Counted from the stretch's first letter, positions 45,100-54,858 are shown. The stretch is 64,000 nt of DNA from Aliiroseovarius crassostreae (GCF_001307765.1 NZ_LKBA01000025.1:62001-126000); one strand, 5' to 3'. A program made the numbers and translations. Notes: generated by a model from the sequence alone, not told the origin.

Positions 45100-48000
45100 A
45101 TGGCGTTTCAGGTGAAACAACGAGATCCGATCTTTGACAGCACCACCCAGGCGGTGATCGAAAAGCGTGGCAAGGAACTGATCGGCATCGGGTTGATGGT
45201 GGCCGGGATTGTCATCGCCTTTATCCTGGGCAGCTACTCGCCCGAGGATCCGGGCTGGATGTCGGCAACCGATGCGCCCGCGAAAAATGCGCTGGGGCTG
45301 GTGGGGGCGTTCATTGCCTCACCGCTGTCGGTGATTTCTGGTCTGGGTGCCTGGGTTCTGCCGGTGATCCTCGTGGTTTGGGGGGGGCGTTTTGCATTCC
45401 ACATGGGCAGCGAACGGGCCGTTTCGCGGGGGATTTTCGCCCCGATTGCCGTCGCGGTTGCTGCTGTTTACGCCTCAACCCTGGTGCCGGGGCCCGAGTG
45501 GACCCACAGCTTCGGACTGGGCGGTCTGTTTGGGGATACGGTTCTGGGCGCGTTCCTGGCGGCCCTGCCGGTCACCACCGGGGCCGGGCTGAAGCTGATG
45601 TCAATTGTGTCCGCATGCGCCACTCTGGTCGTGCTGGGCTATGCGCTGGGCCTGAACAAGGCTGAGGCAAGCCGGATTGGCCACTTCCTGCTGTTTGGCC
45701 TGATCATGAGCTATGCTGGCGTGATGTCGCTCTTGGGCCGTGGTGCCAAAGGGGCCGCAAAGGGTGCCGCCATGGGCGCATCGGTGACTGCAAAGGGGCT
45801 TTACGCGCGCCATCAGGCTCGCAAAATGGCCCGCGCTGAAGAACGTGAGCTCGTCGAAGCGGCAGAAGACAGCCTGATTGAGGATGAAGATTTCGCCGCC
45901 CCGCCGCCCCTGCGGGCCGCACGCGTGCGCCGCCCTGAACCCCATATGCAACCGGCCCATATTGAGCCGCCGATGAGCGCAGCCGCGCTGTCGCAGGACC
46001 CGGATCTGCTGATGGCAGCCCCCGCGCCGGAACCGGTGCAGAAACCCGGCCTTCTGGCGGCAATCATGCGCCGTGCACAGCCGACCCCCCCGCCGGAACT
46101 GGTGGAAAACCCCGCCTTTGAAGGTGAGATCCCCGAAGGCCTGGGCGGTGAGGATCGTATCAAGGCCAAGGTGGCCAATGCGTTGAAAAACCGCGCCCGC
46201 CATGCCCCGATCCCCCGCGCCCCCGGTGCCATGCGCAATGAGCCGCCGCTGGAACGCGCCGTGGCGCGCCACCGTCGCAAGCCCGATCCGATGATCCTTG
46301 ACACCACGCCCGAAGCCCCGATGGTTGAGGCCCCGCTGATGGATGATCCCATGGCGGAGTATGAGGCGATGTCGATGGCAATGCCGCATGACAGCATGCC
46401 CGCCGCCATTCCTGTCGCCCCCGCCCCGCAAATGACCGAGGAAGAGGACGATCTGGTGGTGGAAAACCTGATGGATGCGCCTGCGGACGTGCCGCGCGTC
46501 TACACCCCACCCCAGGCCGGGTTCTCGACACCTGCCAAAAAGGTGGTTCAGCACAATACCCGCAAACCCGCGCAGCCCTCGACACAGGCCAAGGCCGAAG
46601 CCCAGCCCAGCCTGAAATTCGACGACAACCGCCCGGAATTCGAAGTTCCGCCACTGGGCCTGCTCACCGATCCGGTCACCATCGACCGCCATCACCTGTC
46701 TGACGAGGCGCTTGAGGAAAACGCGCGGATGCTGGAAACGGTGCTGGATGATTATGGCGTCAAAGGTGAGATCGTTTCGGTTCGCCCCGGCCCCGTGGTC
46801 ACCATGTATGAGCTGGAACCGGCGCCGGGCCTCAAGGCCAGCCGGGTGATTGGCCTGGCGGATGACATCGCGCGCTCGATGTCCGCGCTGTCGGCCCGTG
46901 TGTCCACCGTGCCAGGCCGCAGCGTGATCGGCATCGAACTGCCCAATGACAACCGCGAAAAAGTGGTCCTGCGTGAGATCCTCTCGACCCGTGATTTCGG
47001 TGACGCCAACATGCGTCTGCCGCTGGCGCTGGGCAAGGATATCGGCGGTGACCCCATCGTCGCGAACCTCGCCAAAATGCCCCACCTGCTGATCGCGGGC
47101 ACCACCGGGTCCGGGAAATCCGTGGCGATCAACACCATGATCCTGTCGCTGCTTTACCGCCTGACACCGGAAGAATGCCGGATGATCATGATCGACCCGA
47201 AAATGCTGGAACTTTCCGTCTATGACGGCATCCCGCACCTCCTGTCCCCGGTTGTGACCGACCCGAAAAAGGCCGTGGTCGCGCTCAAATGGGTGGTGGG
47301 CGAGATGGAAGATCGCTACCGCAAAATGTCCAAGATGGGTGTGCGCAATATCGAAGGTTACAACGGCCGTGTCGCCGACACGCTGGCCAAAGGCGAGATG
47401 TTCGAGCGCACAGTGCAGACCGGTTTTGACGATGAGACCGGCGAGCCGATCTTTGAAAGCGAGGAATTCGCGCCGCAGAAAATCCCCTATATCGTGGTGA
47501 TCGTCGATGAGATGGCCGACCTGATGATGGTGGCGGGTAAGGAAATTGAGGCGTGTATCCAACGACTTGCGCAGATGGCGCGGGCGTCCGGTATCCACCT
47601 GATCATGGCCACTCAGCGCCCGTCCGTGGACGTGATCACCGGCACGATCAAGGCCAACTTCCCCACCCGGATTTCCTTCCAGGTGACGTCGAAAATCGAC
47701 AGCCGCACCATTCTGGGCGAACAGGGCGCCGAACAGCTCCTTGGTATGGGGGACATGCTTTACATGGCGGGTGGCGCGCGCATCACCCGTGTGCATGGCC
47801 CCTTTGTGTCGGATGAAGAGGTTGAGGAAATTGTCACCTATCTGAAATCCTACGGCCCGCCCGACTATATCGGCGGCGTGGTCGATGGGCCCGATGACGA
47901 CAAGGCCGACAATATCGACGCGGTGCTTGGCCTGAACACCGGTGGGAATACCAATGGCGAAGATGCACTTTACGATCAGGCGGTGGCGATTGTGATCAAG

Positions 48001-48153
48001 GATCGCAAATGCTCGACCTCCTATATCCAGCGCAAACTGGGCATCGGGTACAACAAGGCCGCACGCCTGGTTGAACAGATGGAGGACGAAGGTCTTGTGT
48101 CGGCGTCCAACCATGTGGGCAAGCGTGAGATCCTGATCCCGGAGCAGCAATAA
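45100..48153 (+). CDS. ftsK: DNA translocase FtsK
   Basis: This protein of about 1017 aa has four N-terminal membrane helices (first [16 protein letters not shown]), a proline/alanine-rich linker (residues about 250-500) and an alpha-beta motor. Walker A is [15 protein letters not shown] (about residue 665) and Walker B is [16 protein letters not shown]. The C-terminal gamma winged helix is [20 protein letters not shown]. It anchors at the division septum, pumps DNA and activates XerCD at dif. The ATG at 45100 sits at a good distance from GAGG. A GTG at 45085 overlapping the previous stop is the alternative. Confidence 0.97.
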   Translation: MAFQVKQRDPIFDSTTQAVIEKRGKELIGIGLMVAGIVIAFILGSYSPEDPGWMSATDAPAKNALGLVGAFIASPLSVISGLGAWVLPVILVVWGGRFAFHMGSERAVSRGIFAPIAVAVAAVYASTLVPGPEWTHSFGLGGLFGDTVLGAFLAALPVTTGAGLKLMSIVSACATLVVLGYALGLNKAEASRIGHFLLFGLIMSYAGVMSLLGRGAKGAAKGAAMGASVTAKGLYARHQARKMARAEERELVEAAEDSLIEDEDFAAPPPLRAARVRRPEPHMQPAHIEPPMSAAALSQDPDLLMAAPAPEPVQKPGLLAAIMRRAQPTPPPELVENPAFEGEIPEGLGGEDRIKAKVANALKNRARHAPIPRAPGAMRNEPPLERAVARHRRKPDPMILDTTPEAPMVEAPLMDDPMAEYEAMSMAMPHDSMPAAIPVAPAPQMTEEEDDLVVENLMDAPADVPRVYTPPQAGFSTPAKKVVQHNTRKPAQPSTQAKAEAQPSLKFDDNRPEFEVPPLGLLTDPVTIDRHHLSDEALEENARMLETVLDDYGVKGEIVSVRPGPVVTMYELEPAPGLKASRVIGLADDIARSMSALSARVSTVPGRSVIGIELPNDNREKVVLREILSTRDFGDANMRLPLALGKDIGGDPIVANLAKMPHLLIAGTTGSGKSVAINTMILSLLYRLTPEECRMIMIDPKMLELSVYDGIPHLLSPVVTDPKKAVVALKWVVGEMEDRYRKMSKMGVRNIEGYNGRVADTLAKGEMFERTVQTGFDDETGEPIFESEEFAPQKIPYIVVIVDEMADLMMVAGKEIEACIQRLAQMARASGIHLIMATQRPSVDVITGTIKANFPTRISFQVTSKIDSRTILGEQGAEQLLGMGDMLYMAGGARITRVHGPFVSDEEVEEIVTYLKSYGPPDYIGGVVDGPDDDKADNIDAVLGLNTGGNTNGEDALYDQAVAIVIKDRKCSTSYIQRKLGIGYNKAARLVEQMEDEGLVSASNHVGKREILIPEQQ

Positions 48154-48252
48154 CGGGTCGTTCAAAAACAACTAAAGATTAATCTAAAGCACCGAACGTA
48201 GAGGGCGGAAAAGATCCCCGCGACTCGCGTCGCGCATTTCTGAGGCAGAGAC

Positions 48253-48600
48253 ATGATTCAAAGACGTTACACCAGCGACCGCATGAGCAAGATCGTCAAG
48301 CATAAAGGGGTGGTTTACCTCTGTGGCCAAGTCGGCAATCGCGGCGACAGCGTGGCGGACCAGACCCGCGAATGCCTGCAGCGGGTTGAGGCGCTGCTGG
48401 AAGAGGCAGGGTCGTCGACCAAACAGATGCTGCAGGCGATCATCTGGCTGGATGATATGAAAGACTTCGACGAGATGAATGCGGTCTGGGACAATTGGGT
48501 GCCCAAGGGCCACGCGCCCGCGCGCGCCTGCGGATCGGCCCATCTTGCCAGTCCGGATCTCAAGGTTGAGGTGATCATCACCGCCGCTTACGACGAGTGA
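48253..48600 (+). CDS. RidA-family protein
   Basis: This 115-aa YjgF/RidA protein shows GVVYLCGQVGN, QTRECLQRVEALLEEAG, MNAVWDNWVPKGHAPARACG and the closing LKVEVIITAA. RidA trimers hydrolyse reactive enamine/imine intermediates made by PLP enzymes. The usual catalytic Arg of RidA is matched by the Arg in APARACGS. The start follows GAGGCAGAG. It sits between ftsK and lolA. Confidence 0.9.
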   Translation: MIQRRYTSDRMSKIVKHKGVVYLCGQVGNRGDSVADQTRECLQRVEALLEEAGSSTKQMLQAIIWLDDMKDFDEMNAVWDNWVPKGHAPARACGSAHLASPDLKVEVIITAAYDE

Positions 48601-48634
48601 TTTCCTGCGCCGTGGCCCCCTTGTCGCGGCGCAA

Positions 48635-48710
48635 AACTTTAAAGTTCCGGTATTTCACCGTCAGAAACTTTAAACTTCGCCCATTGAAGACCTTAAAAAC
48701 TTTAAAGTTT
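48635..48710. promoter_or_regulatory. Three AACTTTAAAGTT-type sites spaced about 31 bp
   Basis: AACTTTAAAGTT (48635-48646), AAACTTTAAAC (48665-48675) and AAACTTTAAAGTTT (48697-48710) are near-identical palindromes repeated at 31-32 bp, about three helical turns. They lie in the 259-bp spacer between the RidA gene and lolA. The arrangement looks like a cooperative operator. The binding protein is unknown. Confidence 0.5.
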
Positions 48711-48859
48711 CACGGTGCTGCGGCCCTGACTGGCCGTATCCGAATTTCCCCCGTGATGACGTGGCATGACACGCGCATGTTATCGCCTATCACGCGAGGT
48801 TCGGGGTTAAATCCTCTGTGGAAAAGGGGCAAACTGGTCCCGAACAGAAGGTAGGATAT

Positions 48860-49459
48860 ATGAACGCTTTTCGTATGATGATTGCCGCCGCCGGGGTGAT
48901 GCTCAGCGCGGCGCCGGCTCTGGCCGAGAAACTTTCGCTGAAGGAAATCTCAAGCTATCTCAATGGGTTGCAGACCGCCCAGGCGCAGTTCACCCAGTTG
49001 AATGGTGATGGGACGCTGTCCACCGGGACGTTTTATATCAAACGGCCGGGGAAAGCCCGGTTTGAATATAACCCGCCGGAAAAGGCTCTTGTCGTGGTGG
49101 GGAGCCAGCAAGTTGCTGTTTTTGATGGAAAATCCAATGCTGGCCCGTCGCAATATCCGCTCAGCCGCACGCCGCTTTCGGTGATCCTCGCCAAGACCGT
49201 TGACCTGTCGCGCGCCAAGATGGTGACGGGGCACAGCTATGATGGCACCGCCACAACCATCACCGCACAGGACCCGGACAACCCGCAATATGGCAATATC
49301 AAACTGATGTTCACATCCAACCCGACAGAGCTGCGCCAATGGATCATCACCGATGATAGCGGCACTGAAACGACGGTGATACTTGGGGAGTTGAACAAGG
49401 GGGGCGATCTGCCCAATAAACTGTTTTCGATCAGTCAGGAGATCAGAAAAAGACAATAA
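48860..49459 (+). CDS. lolA: Outer-membrane lipoprotein carrier protein LolA
   Basis: This 199-aa periplasmic protein has a signal peptide (FRMMIAAAGVMLSAAPALAE) and the LolA fold: LNGLQTAQAQFTQLNGDGTL, GTFYIKRPGKARFEYNPPEK and VVVGSQQVAVFDGKSNAGPS. It carries lipoproteins from LolCDE to the outer membrane. Its location near ftsK is conserved in alphaproteobacteria. The ATG at 48860 follows GTAGGA. A family A palindrome begins about 11 bp after the stop. Confidence 0.93.
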   Translation: MNAFRMMIAAAGVMLSAAPALAEKLSLKEISSYLNGLQTAQAQFTQLNGDGTLSTGTFYIKRPGKARFEYNPPEKALVVVGSQQVAVFDGKSNAGPSQYPLSRTPLSVILAKTVDLSRAKMVTGHSYDGTATTITAQDPDNPQYGNIKLMFTSNPTELRQWIITDDSGTETTVILGELNKGGDLPNKLFSISQEIRKRQ

Positions 49460-49470
49460 ATCAATAGATT

Positions 49471-49519
49471 AAAGTGTTTCGCCTCATTATTGTGTCTCAA
49501 TAATAAGGCGAAACACTTT
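49471..49519. repeat. 49-bp palindromic repeat, family A, copy 2
   Basis: Arms of 22 nt (49471-49492 and 49498-49519) pair at 21 of 22 positions around the loop TGTCT. The arms contain GTTTCGCCT and AGGCGAAACACTTT. It lies between the convergent lolA and lytic-transglycosylase-like genes and may serve as a bidirectional terminator. The same element is at 10180-10228. Confidence 0.75.
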
Positions 49520-49557
49520 AACGGCCCCTTCCGGTATGGGTGGGGCCGGATCCTGCT

Positions 49558-50151
49558 TTACCGGCCGCAGCTCAGCAATTGCGAACGATACATGTAAGAG
49601 CGGTCCTGAACGCGGTTGGCCACGTTCAAAAGCCAAGTCTTCCTATTATGGCTGCCGCGTAGATACCCGGTGCGCCCTTCGTGATAGGCCAGATACTGTC
49701 CACGCGCGTCCGATAGGGGAATCCCGGTAACCTGCGTGGTTTCTGTCATGTACCAGCCGATGAAATCCGTGGCATCGCGAATGTCCGTGCGCTTGGCGCC
49801 GCGCCCCCCTTCTGCCCGCTGATATTCCTTCCAGGTGGCATCCAGAGCCTGCGCATAGCCATAGGCCGAGCTCTGTCGCCCCATTGGCAAGACGCCCAGA
49901 ACATATTTCACCGGGGTGCGGGCATCGGCCACGAATTTTGATTCCTGATGGATCACGGCCATCTGCACATGCACCGGAACCCCCCATTTTCGCTGGGCTT
50001 TTTTCATCGCCCGATAAATTTTGGGCTTCTGTTTGATAATACTGCACGCGTTGTCCAGGTTGCGTGGTGCCTTTGATCCGCCGCCGCCACAGGCTGCGAG
50101 GACGCCTAAAATAAGGCCGCTGATGACTACGGTGCGAAGAAAGCTGCTCAT
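49558..50151 (-). CDS. Lytic-transglycosylase-like lipoprotein
   Basis: This 197-aa protein has a lipoprotein signal (VVISGLILGVLAACGGGG, lipobox LAAC). An SLT-type domain follows: MAVIHQESKFVADAR carries the catalytic Glu, then SSAYGYAQALDATWKEYQ, and a later YLAYHEGRTGYLRGSH. It would cleave peptidoglycan glycan strands near the membrane. It is convergent with lolA, with a palindromic repeat between them. Confidence 0.88.
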   Translation of the reverse strand: MSSFLRTVVISGLILGVLAACGGGGSKAPRNLDNACSIIKQKPKIYRAMKKAQRKWGVPVHVQMAVIHQESKFVADARTPVKYVLGVLPMGRQSSAYGYAQALDATWKEYQRAEGGRGAKRTDIRDATDFIGWYMTETTQVTGIPLSDARGQYLAYHEGRTGYLRGSHNRKTWLLNVANRVQDRSYMYRSQLLSCGR

Positions 50152-50385
50152 CTGCCTAACTCGCTATTGTTTGTTATTGGTCCCAGCATACACGGTTTGC
50201 AAAGGCTTGAAAACGGACCAACTGATCACAAATGAGGGGGTCGAGTGATGATGCGCAAGGCAGTTCGAAGGAGAGGCGAAAAGTTGCTACCTGCTGATGA
50301 AGGACAATTTGTTTCTAATATTTCGGGCCTCCATGCATGGACGCTCAGGTGTTAACGCGGTAGTAACGGACATAGGGGCTAAAAG

Positions 50386-50712
50386 ATGTTGAAGACACAC
50401 GCGAAATATCACCTGGGCCAAATTGTGCGCCACCGCAAACATCCGTTTCGCGGGGTGATTTTTGATGTCGATGCCATGTTTTCGAACACCGAGGAGTGGT
50501 ATGACGCCATCCCTGAGGACAGCCGCCCCTCAAAAGATCAGCCCTTCTATCACCTGCTCGCCGAAAACGATCAGAGCTATTATGTGGCTTACGTGTCCGA
50601 ACAGAACCTGATTGCGGATTATTCCGGAGAGCCGGTGAGCCACCCTGATCTGCCTGATATGTTTGGTGAATTTGAGGACGGGCAATACCCGCTGCATTTT
50701 CAACTGAACTGA
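50386..50712 (+). CDS. hspQ: Heat-shock protein HspQ
   Basis: This 108-aa protein matches the HspQ/YccV family: AKYHLGQIVRHRKHPFRGVI at the start, then FDVDAMFSNTEEWYDAIPED and PFYHLLAENDQSYYVAYVSE. HspQ binds hemimethylated DNA in vitro and acts as a specificity factor for Lon. The 3' end is separated by about 20 bp from the convergent gamma-glutamyltransferase gene. Confidence 0.94.
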   Translation: MLKTHAKYHLGQIVRHRKHPFRGVIFDVDAMFSNTEEWYDAIPEDSRPSKDQPFYHLLAENDQSYYVAYVSEQNLIADYSGEPVSHPDLPDMFGEFEDGQYPLHFQLN

Positions 50713-50734
50713 TCCTAAACCCTTTTGTTTTTAA

Positions 50735-52321
50735 TCAGTAACCGATGGCGCACCCATCTTTTCTATGATCTGATGCCCCCATCAGGACGCCCCTTTGATG
50801 GTCGATCCTAATGGCCTGTCCACCACCGATCGGGACCTCTGGGATTTCAACACGGTGTCCCATTTCAACCAATCTGGCGGCCACAGTATCCGGGTAAGCC
50901 CGCTCCAGCTTCAATATGTTTCCGTCGGCAAATGCCCGCGGACCATCAATGGCGGATTGAATATCCATGCCATAATCCACCAGATTGCTGAGGAAACGGG
51001 CATGTCCCGTGGGTTGGTAGGCGCCCCCCATGACACCAAAGGGCAGAATGACTTTCCCATGCTGGCGAATCATCCCCGGGATAATCGTGTGCATCGGGCG
51101 CTTTCCACCATTTGCTTCGTTCGGATGACCGGGAATCAGGTTGAAACCTGCGCCCCGATTTTGAAACAGAATGCCGAACCTATCTGATGCCAGCCCGGAT
51201 CCGAAGCTGTGGAAAATCGAATAGATCAGCGAAACAGACATCAGATTCTGATCGACCACCGTGAGGTAAACAGTGTCTTTGTGAACCGCTTCAGAAACCC
51301 TAGCGGCTGAGTGCAGAGCCTTTGCCGGGTGAATGCGAGCGGCAAGTTTTTCGGCGGTTTCGTTGGAAATCATGTGGTCCAGCCGTGTGGACAGGGACGG
51401 GTCGGCGATAAAGCGATCCCTGGCGTCATAGGCCAGTTTGGCCACTTCGGCCTCAATATGGATGCGGGCCGCACCTTCTGCGCGCAGATCCGGAAGATTG
51501 AAACACTCCAACATCTTGGCCATGAGAATCGCGGTTGCGCCTTGCCCATTGGGGGGGTGCTCAACCAGCTCAGTTCCCTTGTAAAAACCGGAGATCGGAT
51601 CTGTATAGAAACTTGCCGTTTCGGCAAAATCCTGCATCTTGTGGGGTCCCCCGAGCGCGCGCAGGCTATCCACCATGTCTTGCGCCACCTCGCCGGTGTA
51701 GAAGCCGTCCCGTCCTTGTTGCGCAATGCGACGCAAAACTGCGGCCTGCTTTGGGGCGCGAAACAGGTCGCCGGGCAAAGGGGGGTGCCCGGATTTGAGA
51801 TAAAAGCTCGCGGCGGCCCCTTGCAAGATATTGCTTCGGGCGGCGATGCCCCAGTCGAATGCTACGCGCGGCGCCACCGGGACACCTTGTTCGGCGTATT
51901 GAATTGCGGGGGCGAGGATATGCTCAAGTCCGAGTTTGCCCCAATCCGCTGACAGGCGACAAAAGGCGTCGATGGCGCCCGGAATAGTGACGGATTTGGC
52001 GTCGTGCAGGGGCATGGCCTTGTGGCCTGACTGACGCAAGGTTTCTGCCCCCAAACCCGCTGGCGCCTTGCCTGAGCCGTTCAGGGCAATGATCTCATCA
52101 GAATTTGGGGGAGACAAAAGTGCAAAACAGTCGCCACCGATTCCAGCCATAGCGGGTTCGCAGATCCCAAGTAGAAAGGCTGCGGCCAAGGCTGCGTCCA
52201 TCGCATTTCCCCCGGCTTTCAAGATGTCGAGTGCTGTCTGGGCCGCAAGAGGGTGGGATGTTGCACAGATTGCGTTGGGGGCAAAAATAGGGGAGCGTCC
52301 TGGCAAATGAAAATCGCGCAA
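50735..52321 (-). CDS. Gamma-glutamyltransferase-family protein
   Basis: This protein of about 528 aa begins LRDFHLPGRSPIFAPNAICA. It has AALDILKAGGNAMDAALAAA near residue 35, the large-subunit hallmark. The autoprocessing threonine lies in KDTVYLTVVDQNLMSVSLIY, followed by SGLASDRFGILFQNRGAGFN. The family transfers or hydrolyses gamma-glutamyl groups, often from glutathione. The T-T-H motif of standard enzymes is altered here to T-V-Y, so activity may differ. There is no signal peptide. No ATG fits. The TTG at 52321 lies at a good distance from GAGG, and TTG 52327 is the alternative. Confidence 0.88.
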   Translation of the reverse strand: MRDFHLPGRSPIFAPNAICATSHPLAAQTALDILKAGGNAMDAALAAAFLLGICEPAMAGIGGDCFALLSPPNSDEIIALNGSGKAPAGLGAETLRQSGHKAMPLHDAKSVTIPGAIDAFCRLSADWGKLGLEHILAPAIQYAEQGVPVAPRVAFDWGIAARSNILQGAAASFYLKSGHPPLPGDLFRAPKQAAVLRRIAQQGRDGFYTGEVAQDMVDSLRALGGPHKMQDFAETASFYTDPISGFYKGTELVEHPPNGQGATAILMAKMLECFNLPDLRAEGAARIHIEAEVAKLAYDARDRFIADPSLSTRLDHMISNETAEKLAARIHPAKALHSAARVSEAVHKDTVYLTVVDQNLMSVSLIYSIFHSFGSGLASDRFGILFQNRGAGFNLIPGHPNEANGGKRPMHTIIPGMIRQHGKVILPFGVMGGAYQPTGHARFLSNLVDYGMDIQSAIDGPRAFADGNILKLERAYPDTVAARLVEMGHRVEIPEVPIGGGQAIRIDHQRGVLMGASDHRKDGCAIGY

Positions 52322-52685
52322 GTTCAAACCTCAACACGGTTGGTTACGGGGAGGATAGCGTGATCTTACTGATCATTGCCGGGATTTCAAACCGTGTTGA
52401 ACCAGCGCGATAGTCTTGATTGGAAAATGCGTTGAGTAGTTCCCCGACGCCGCGAACTGGGTGGGGGCTGTGATTTGCGGCATCGGGGCAAGCTCTTACG
52501 CTACCAGATCACGTTGTCATTTGTTTTTGTCTGCAAAAGGGTGGAATTGGGGCGATTTGGGGGCGGGTGTGTAAGTTTCTAAATGCAGTTAATCAATTTG
52601 AATGCAGAAGCGTCCTGAGACACAGAGAAAACGCCCTCGAAAGAAATGGGAGCGTTTGGACGACCCATTTGTACACAGGTCAGTT
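52322..52685. other. Intergenic region with an 11-bp inverted repeat
   Basis: TCAACACGGTT (52331-52341) and AACCGTGTTGA (52390-52400) are perfect inverted copies 48 bp apart, just upstream of the gamma-glutamyltransferase-like gene. They could be a split operator. The remaining 280 bp up to the RsbW-like gene contain no recognisable gene. Confidence 0.45.
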
Positions 52686-53186
52686 TTAGGACAGGCTGTT
52701 CTCCAGTGGAATGGAGCAGGTCATCTTGTTCTGGGAGTCACGACGATCATAGCTTAGGTTTTGTGTTAACTCGCGAATGAGAAACCACCCGAAACCACCT
52801 TCGGGTAGATTGTTATCCATCTGCTCAAGATCATAAGGTTCACCCTTCGGCAGTTCACCGTTCGGCATCGGGTGCCCGTCATCCAGAACACTGATCCACA
52901 GGTCACCGCCTTGTCGGTGCAAATTGACCTCAATTACGCCTGAAAGGTCGCGATAGGCGTGTTCCACCACGTTGTTCAGGGCTTCAGCCAAGACAATTTC
53001 CAAGGTGCCCTGGATGTCATCACGGATACCAAGAGTTTCCAACTGGTCCCTTATAGATTGCAAGGCGTCGCGCACGGCCAACGCGTCACCAGGAAAAACC
53101 AAGTTCAGCCCGGAATGTGCGGCCGCTGTGGTGCCAGAATTGATATCGCGTGCGTGGCCCATGAATGACAGGCTTTCAAACTGCAT
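52686..53186 (-). CDS. RsbW-like anti-sigma factor / serine kinase
   Basis: This protein of about 166 aa has a GHKL ATPase domain with the N box (ETLEIVLAEALNNVVEHAYR pattern), the G1 box SVLDDGHPMP, and the G2 region EGGFGWFLIRELTQNLSYDR. It is the HATPase_c_2 type of RsbW and SpoIIAB. Such proteins phosphorylate an STAS antagonist and sequester a sigma factor or other partner. The partner STAS gene is immediately upstream and overlaps by about 11 bp. The sigma factor is not in this window. Confidence 0.88.
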   Translation of the reverse strand: MQFESLSFMGHARDINSGTTAAAHSGLNLVFPGDALAVRDALQSIRDQLETLGIRDDIQGTLEIVLAEALNNVVEHAYRDLSGVIEVNLHRQGGDLWISVLDDGHPMPNGELPKGEPYDLEQMDNNLPEGGFGWFLIRELTQNLSYDRRDSQNKMTCSIPLENSLS

Positions 53187-53523
53187 TTTCCATGCCGCCA
53201 TCCAAGGCAGATTGCAGGTTGGCATGGATGGTGAAAACAGTGTCCATTCGGGTCAGTCGAAACACCCGTGTGACGGTTTGCGACAGGCAGGCCAGTTCAA
53301 GTTTGGAGTCTGCGTCCACTTGTTTAAGGGAGGCCACGACGGCACCTAGTCCGCTGGAATCAATGAATTCGACCTTTGTCATGTCCAGAATGTTGCGCTT
53401 TGGACCTCCATCGGTCAGCTCTCGCATCTTGTCTTTGAACGCAATTGCGATCGCTGCATCAATACGACTTTCGCCCATGGTGATGACACGGGTTTGGCCG
53501 AAATCTTCAAAGGTCAGTTGCAC
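53176..53523 (-). CDS. STAS-domain anti-sigma antagonist (RsbV-like)
   Basis: This 115-aa STAS protein has the phosphorylation site in VEFIDSSGLGAVVASLKQ, with Ser within DSSGLG, and it ends in a helix region matching RsbV. In its unphosphorylated state it would bind the RsbW-like kinase next to it and free the kinase's target. The GTG start follows AAGGAG. No PP2C phosphatase gene is adjacent, so the input signal is unknown. Confidence 0.92.
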   Translation of the reverse strand: MQLTFEDFGQTRVITMGESRIDAAIAIAFKDKMRELTDGGPKRNILDMTKVEFIDSSGLGAVVASLKQVDADSKLELACLSQTVTRVFRLTRMDTVFTIHANLQSALDGGMENAV

Positions 53524-53679
53524 GTCAAATCTCCTTACGGTGTGGGTTCACTCTCTCATACGCCGCACAAACCCGTTTGGATCTCTTTGTTACGGCGGGT
53601 CACTTTCGAATGAGACTAGACGTGGATCGTTACCATTCGGTAAGCGGAAGGCAGGAATTTCAAGGAATTGGAGAGGGCC

Positions 53680-54858
53680 ATGAAGAATGTTGTGATTGCC
53701 GGGGCATCTCGTACCCCGATGGGGGGCTTTCAGGGGGCTTTCACCGGTGTGACCGCGTCTGAGCTGGGCGGTGCCGCGATCAAGGCCGCTCTTGAAGACG
53801 CAGGTGCCAAGCCGAACCAGATCGAAGAGCTGCTGATGGGCTGTGTGCTGCCCGCCGGCCAGGGGCAGGCCCCTGCGCGTCAGGCCGGTTTTGCCGCCGG
53901 GCTTGGTCAGGACGTGCCTGCGACAACTCTGAACAAGATGTGCGGCTCCGGCATGAAGACCACGATGATTGCCTTTGATCAGGTGGCCCTCGGAGCCACC
54001 GACATCATGGTTGCCGGCGGCATGGAGAGCATGACCGAAGCACCCTACATCCTGCCCAAAATGCGCGGCGGGGCCCGCATTGGTCATGGCGCTGTGGTGG
54101 ACCACATGTTCCTTGATGGCCTGGAAGATGCCTATGACAAGGGCCGCTTGATGGGCACCTTTGCCGAGGACTGCGCCGAGAAGTTTCAGTTCACCCGCGA
54201 GGCGCAGGATGAATATGCGCTGAAATCGCTGTCAAACGCTCTGGGGGCACAGAAATCCGGGGCGTTTGAGGGCGAGATTGCTCCGGTTTCCATCAAGACC
54301 CGCAAGGGCGAAGTTGTCGTCAGCGAAGACGAACAGCCCGGCAATGCCCGGCCCGAAAAAATCCCGGCGCTGAAGCCTGCATTCAGGAAAGATGGAACGG
54401 TCACCGCAGCCAACGCATCGTCGATTTCCGACGGGGCCGCGGCGCTGGTTGTCGCGTCAGAGGAGGCGGCGCAGGCCGCGGGTCTCAAAATTCGTGCGCG
54501 TATTGTTGGCCATGCCAGCCACGCTCAGGAACCGGGCTGGTTCACTACCGCGCCTGTGCCTGCGGCGCAAAAATTGCTCGACCGCCTGGGGTGGAAAGCG
54601 GAAGATGTGGACCTGTGGGAAGTGAACGAAGCTTTTGCCGTGGTGCCGATGGCGTTCATGCATGAATTTGGGCTGTCTCGCGACAAGGTCAACGTGAATG
54701 GCGGCGCCTGCGCGCTGGGCCACCCGATTGGCGCCTCTGGTACGCGCATTATCGTGACGCTTCTGAACGCGATGGAGAAACGCGGGTTGAAACGGGGCGT
54801 TGCCGCAATCTGCATCGGGGGCGGCGAAGGCACTGCAATTGCAATTGAACGCGACTGA
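53680..54858 (+). CDS. Acetyl-CoA acetyltransferase (thiolase)
   Basis: This 392-aa thiolase has the acylation cysteine in TTLNKMCGSGMKTTMIAF (about residue 90), VNEAFAVVPMAF with the catalytic His region, and the C-terminal GGACALGHPIGASGTR with the second Cys/His. It joins or splits acetyl-CoA units, feeding polyhydroxybutyrate, ketone-body or branched-chain metabolism. The start at 53680 follows GGAGAGGG. It is followed by a strong terminator and is probably monocistronic. Confidence 0.94.
   Translation: MKNVVIAGASRTPMGGFQGAFTGVTASELGGAAIKAALEDAGAKPNQIEELLMGCVLPAGQGQAPARQAGFAAGLGQDVPATTLNKMCGSGMKTTMIAFDQVALGATDIMVAGGMESMTEAPYILPKMRGGARIGHGAVVDHMFLDGLEDAYDKGRLMGTFAEDCAEKFQFTREAQDEYALKSLSNALGAQKSGAFEGEIAPVSIKTRKGEVVVSEDEQPGNARPEKIPALKPAFRKDGTVTAANASSISDGAAALVVASEEAAQAAGLKIRARIVGHASHAQEPGWFTTAPVPAAQKLLDRLGWKAEDVDLWEVNEAFAVVPMAFMHEFGLSRDKVNVNGGACALGHPIGASGTRIIVTLLNAMEKRGLKRGVAAICIGGGEGTAIAIERD

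Noticed and set aside
45601-48171. An 856-codon minus-strand frame opposite ftsK
   Set aside because: FtsK motifs fix the coding strand. The opposite frame is His/Arg/Gly-rich nonsense typical of antisense frames.
48175-48186. AGATTAATCT palindrome after ftsK as a CtrA site
   Set aside because: Only one TTAA half is present at the required spacing, so the TTAA-N7-TTAA pattern is not met.
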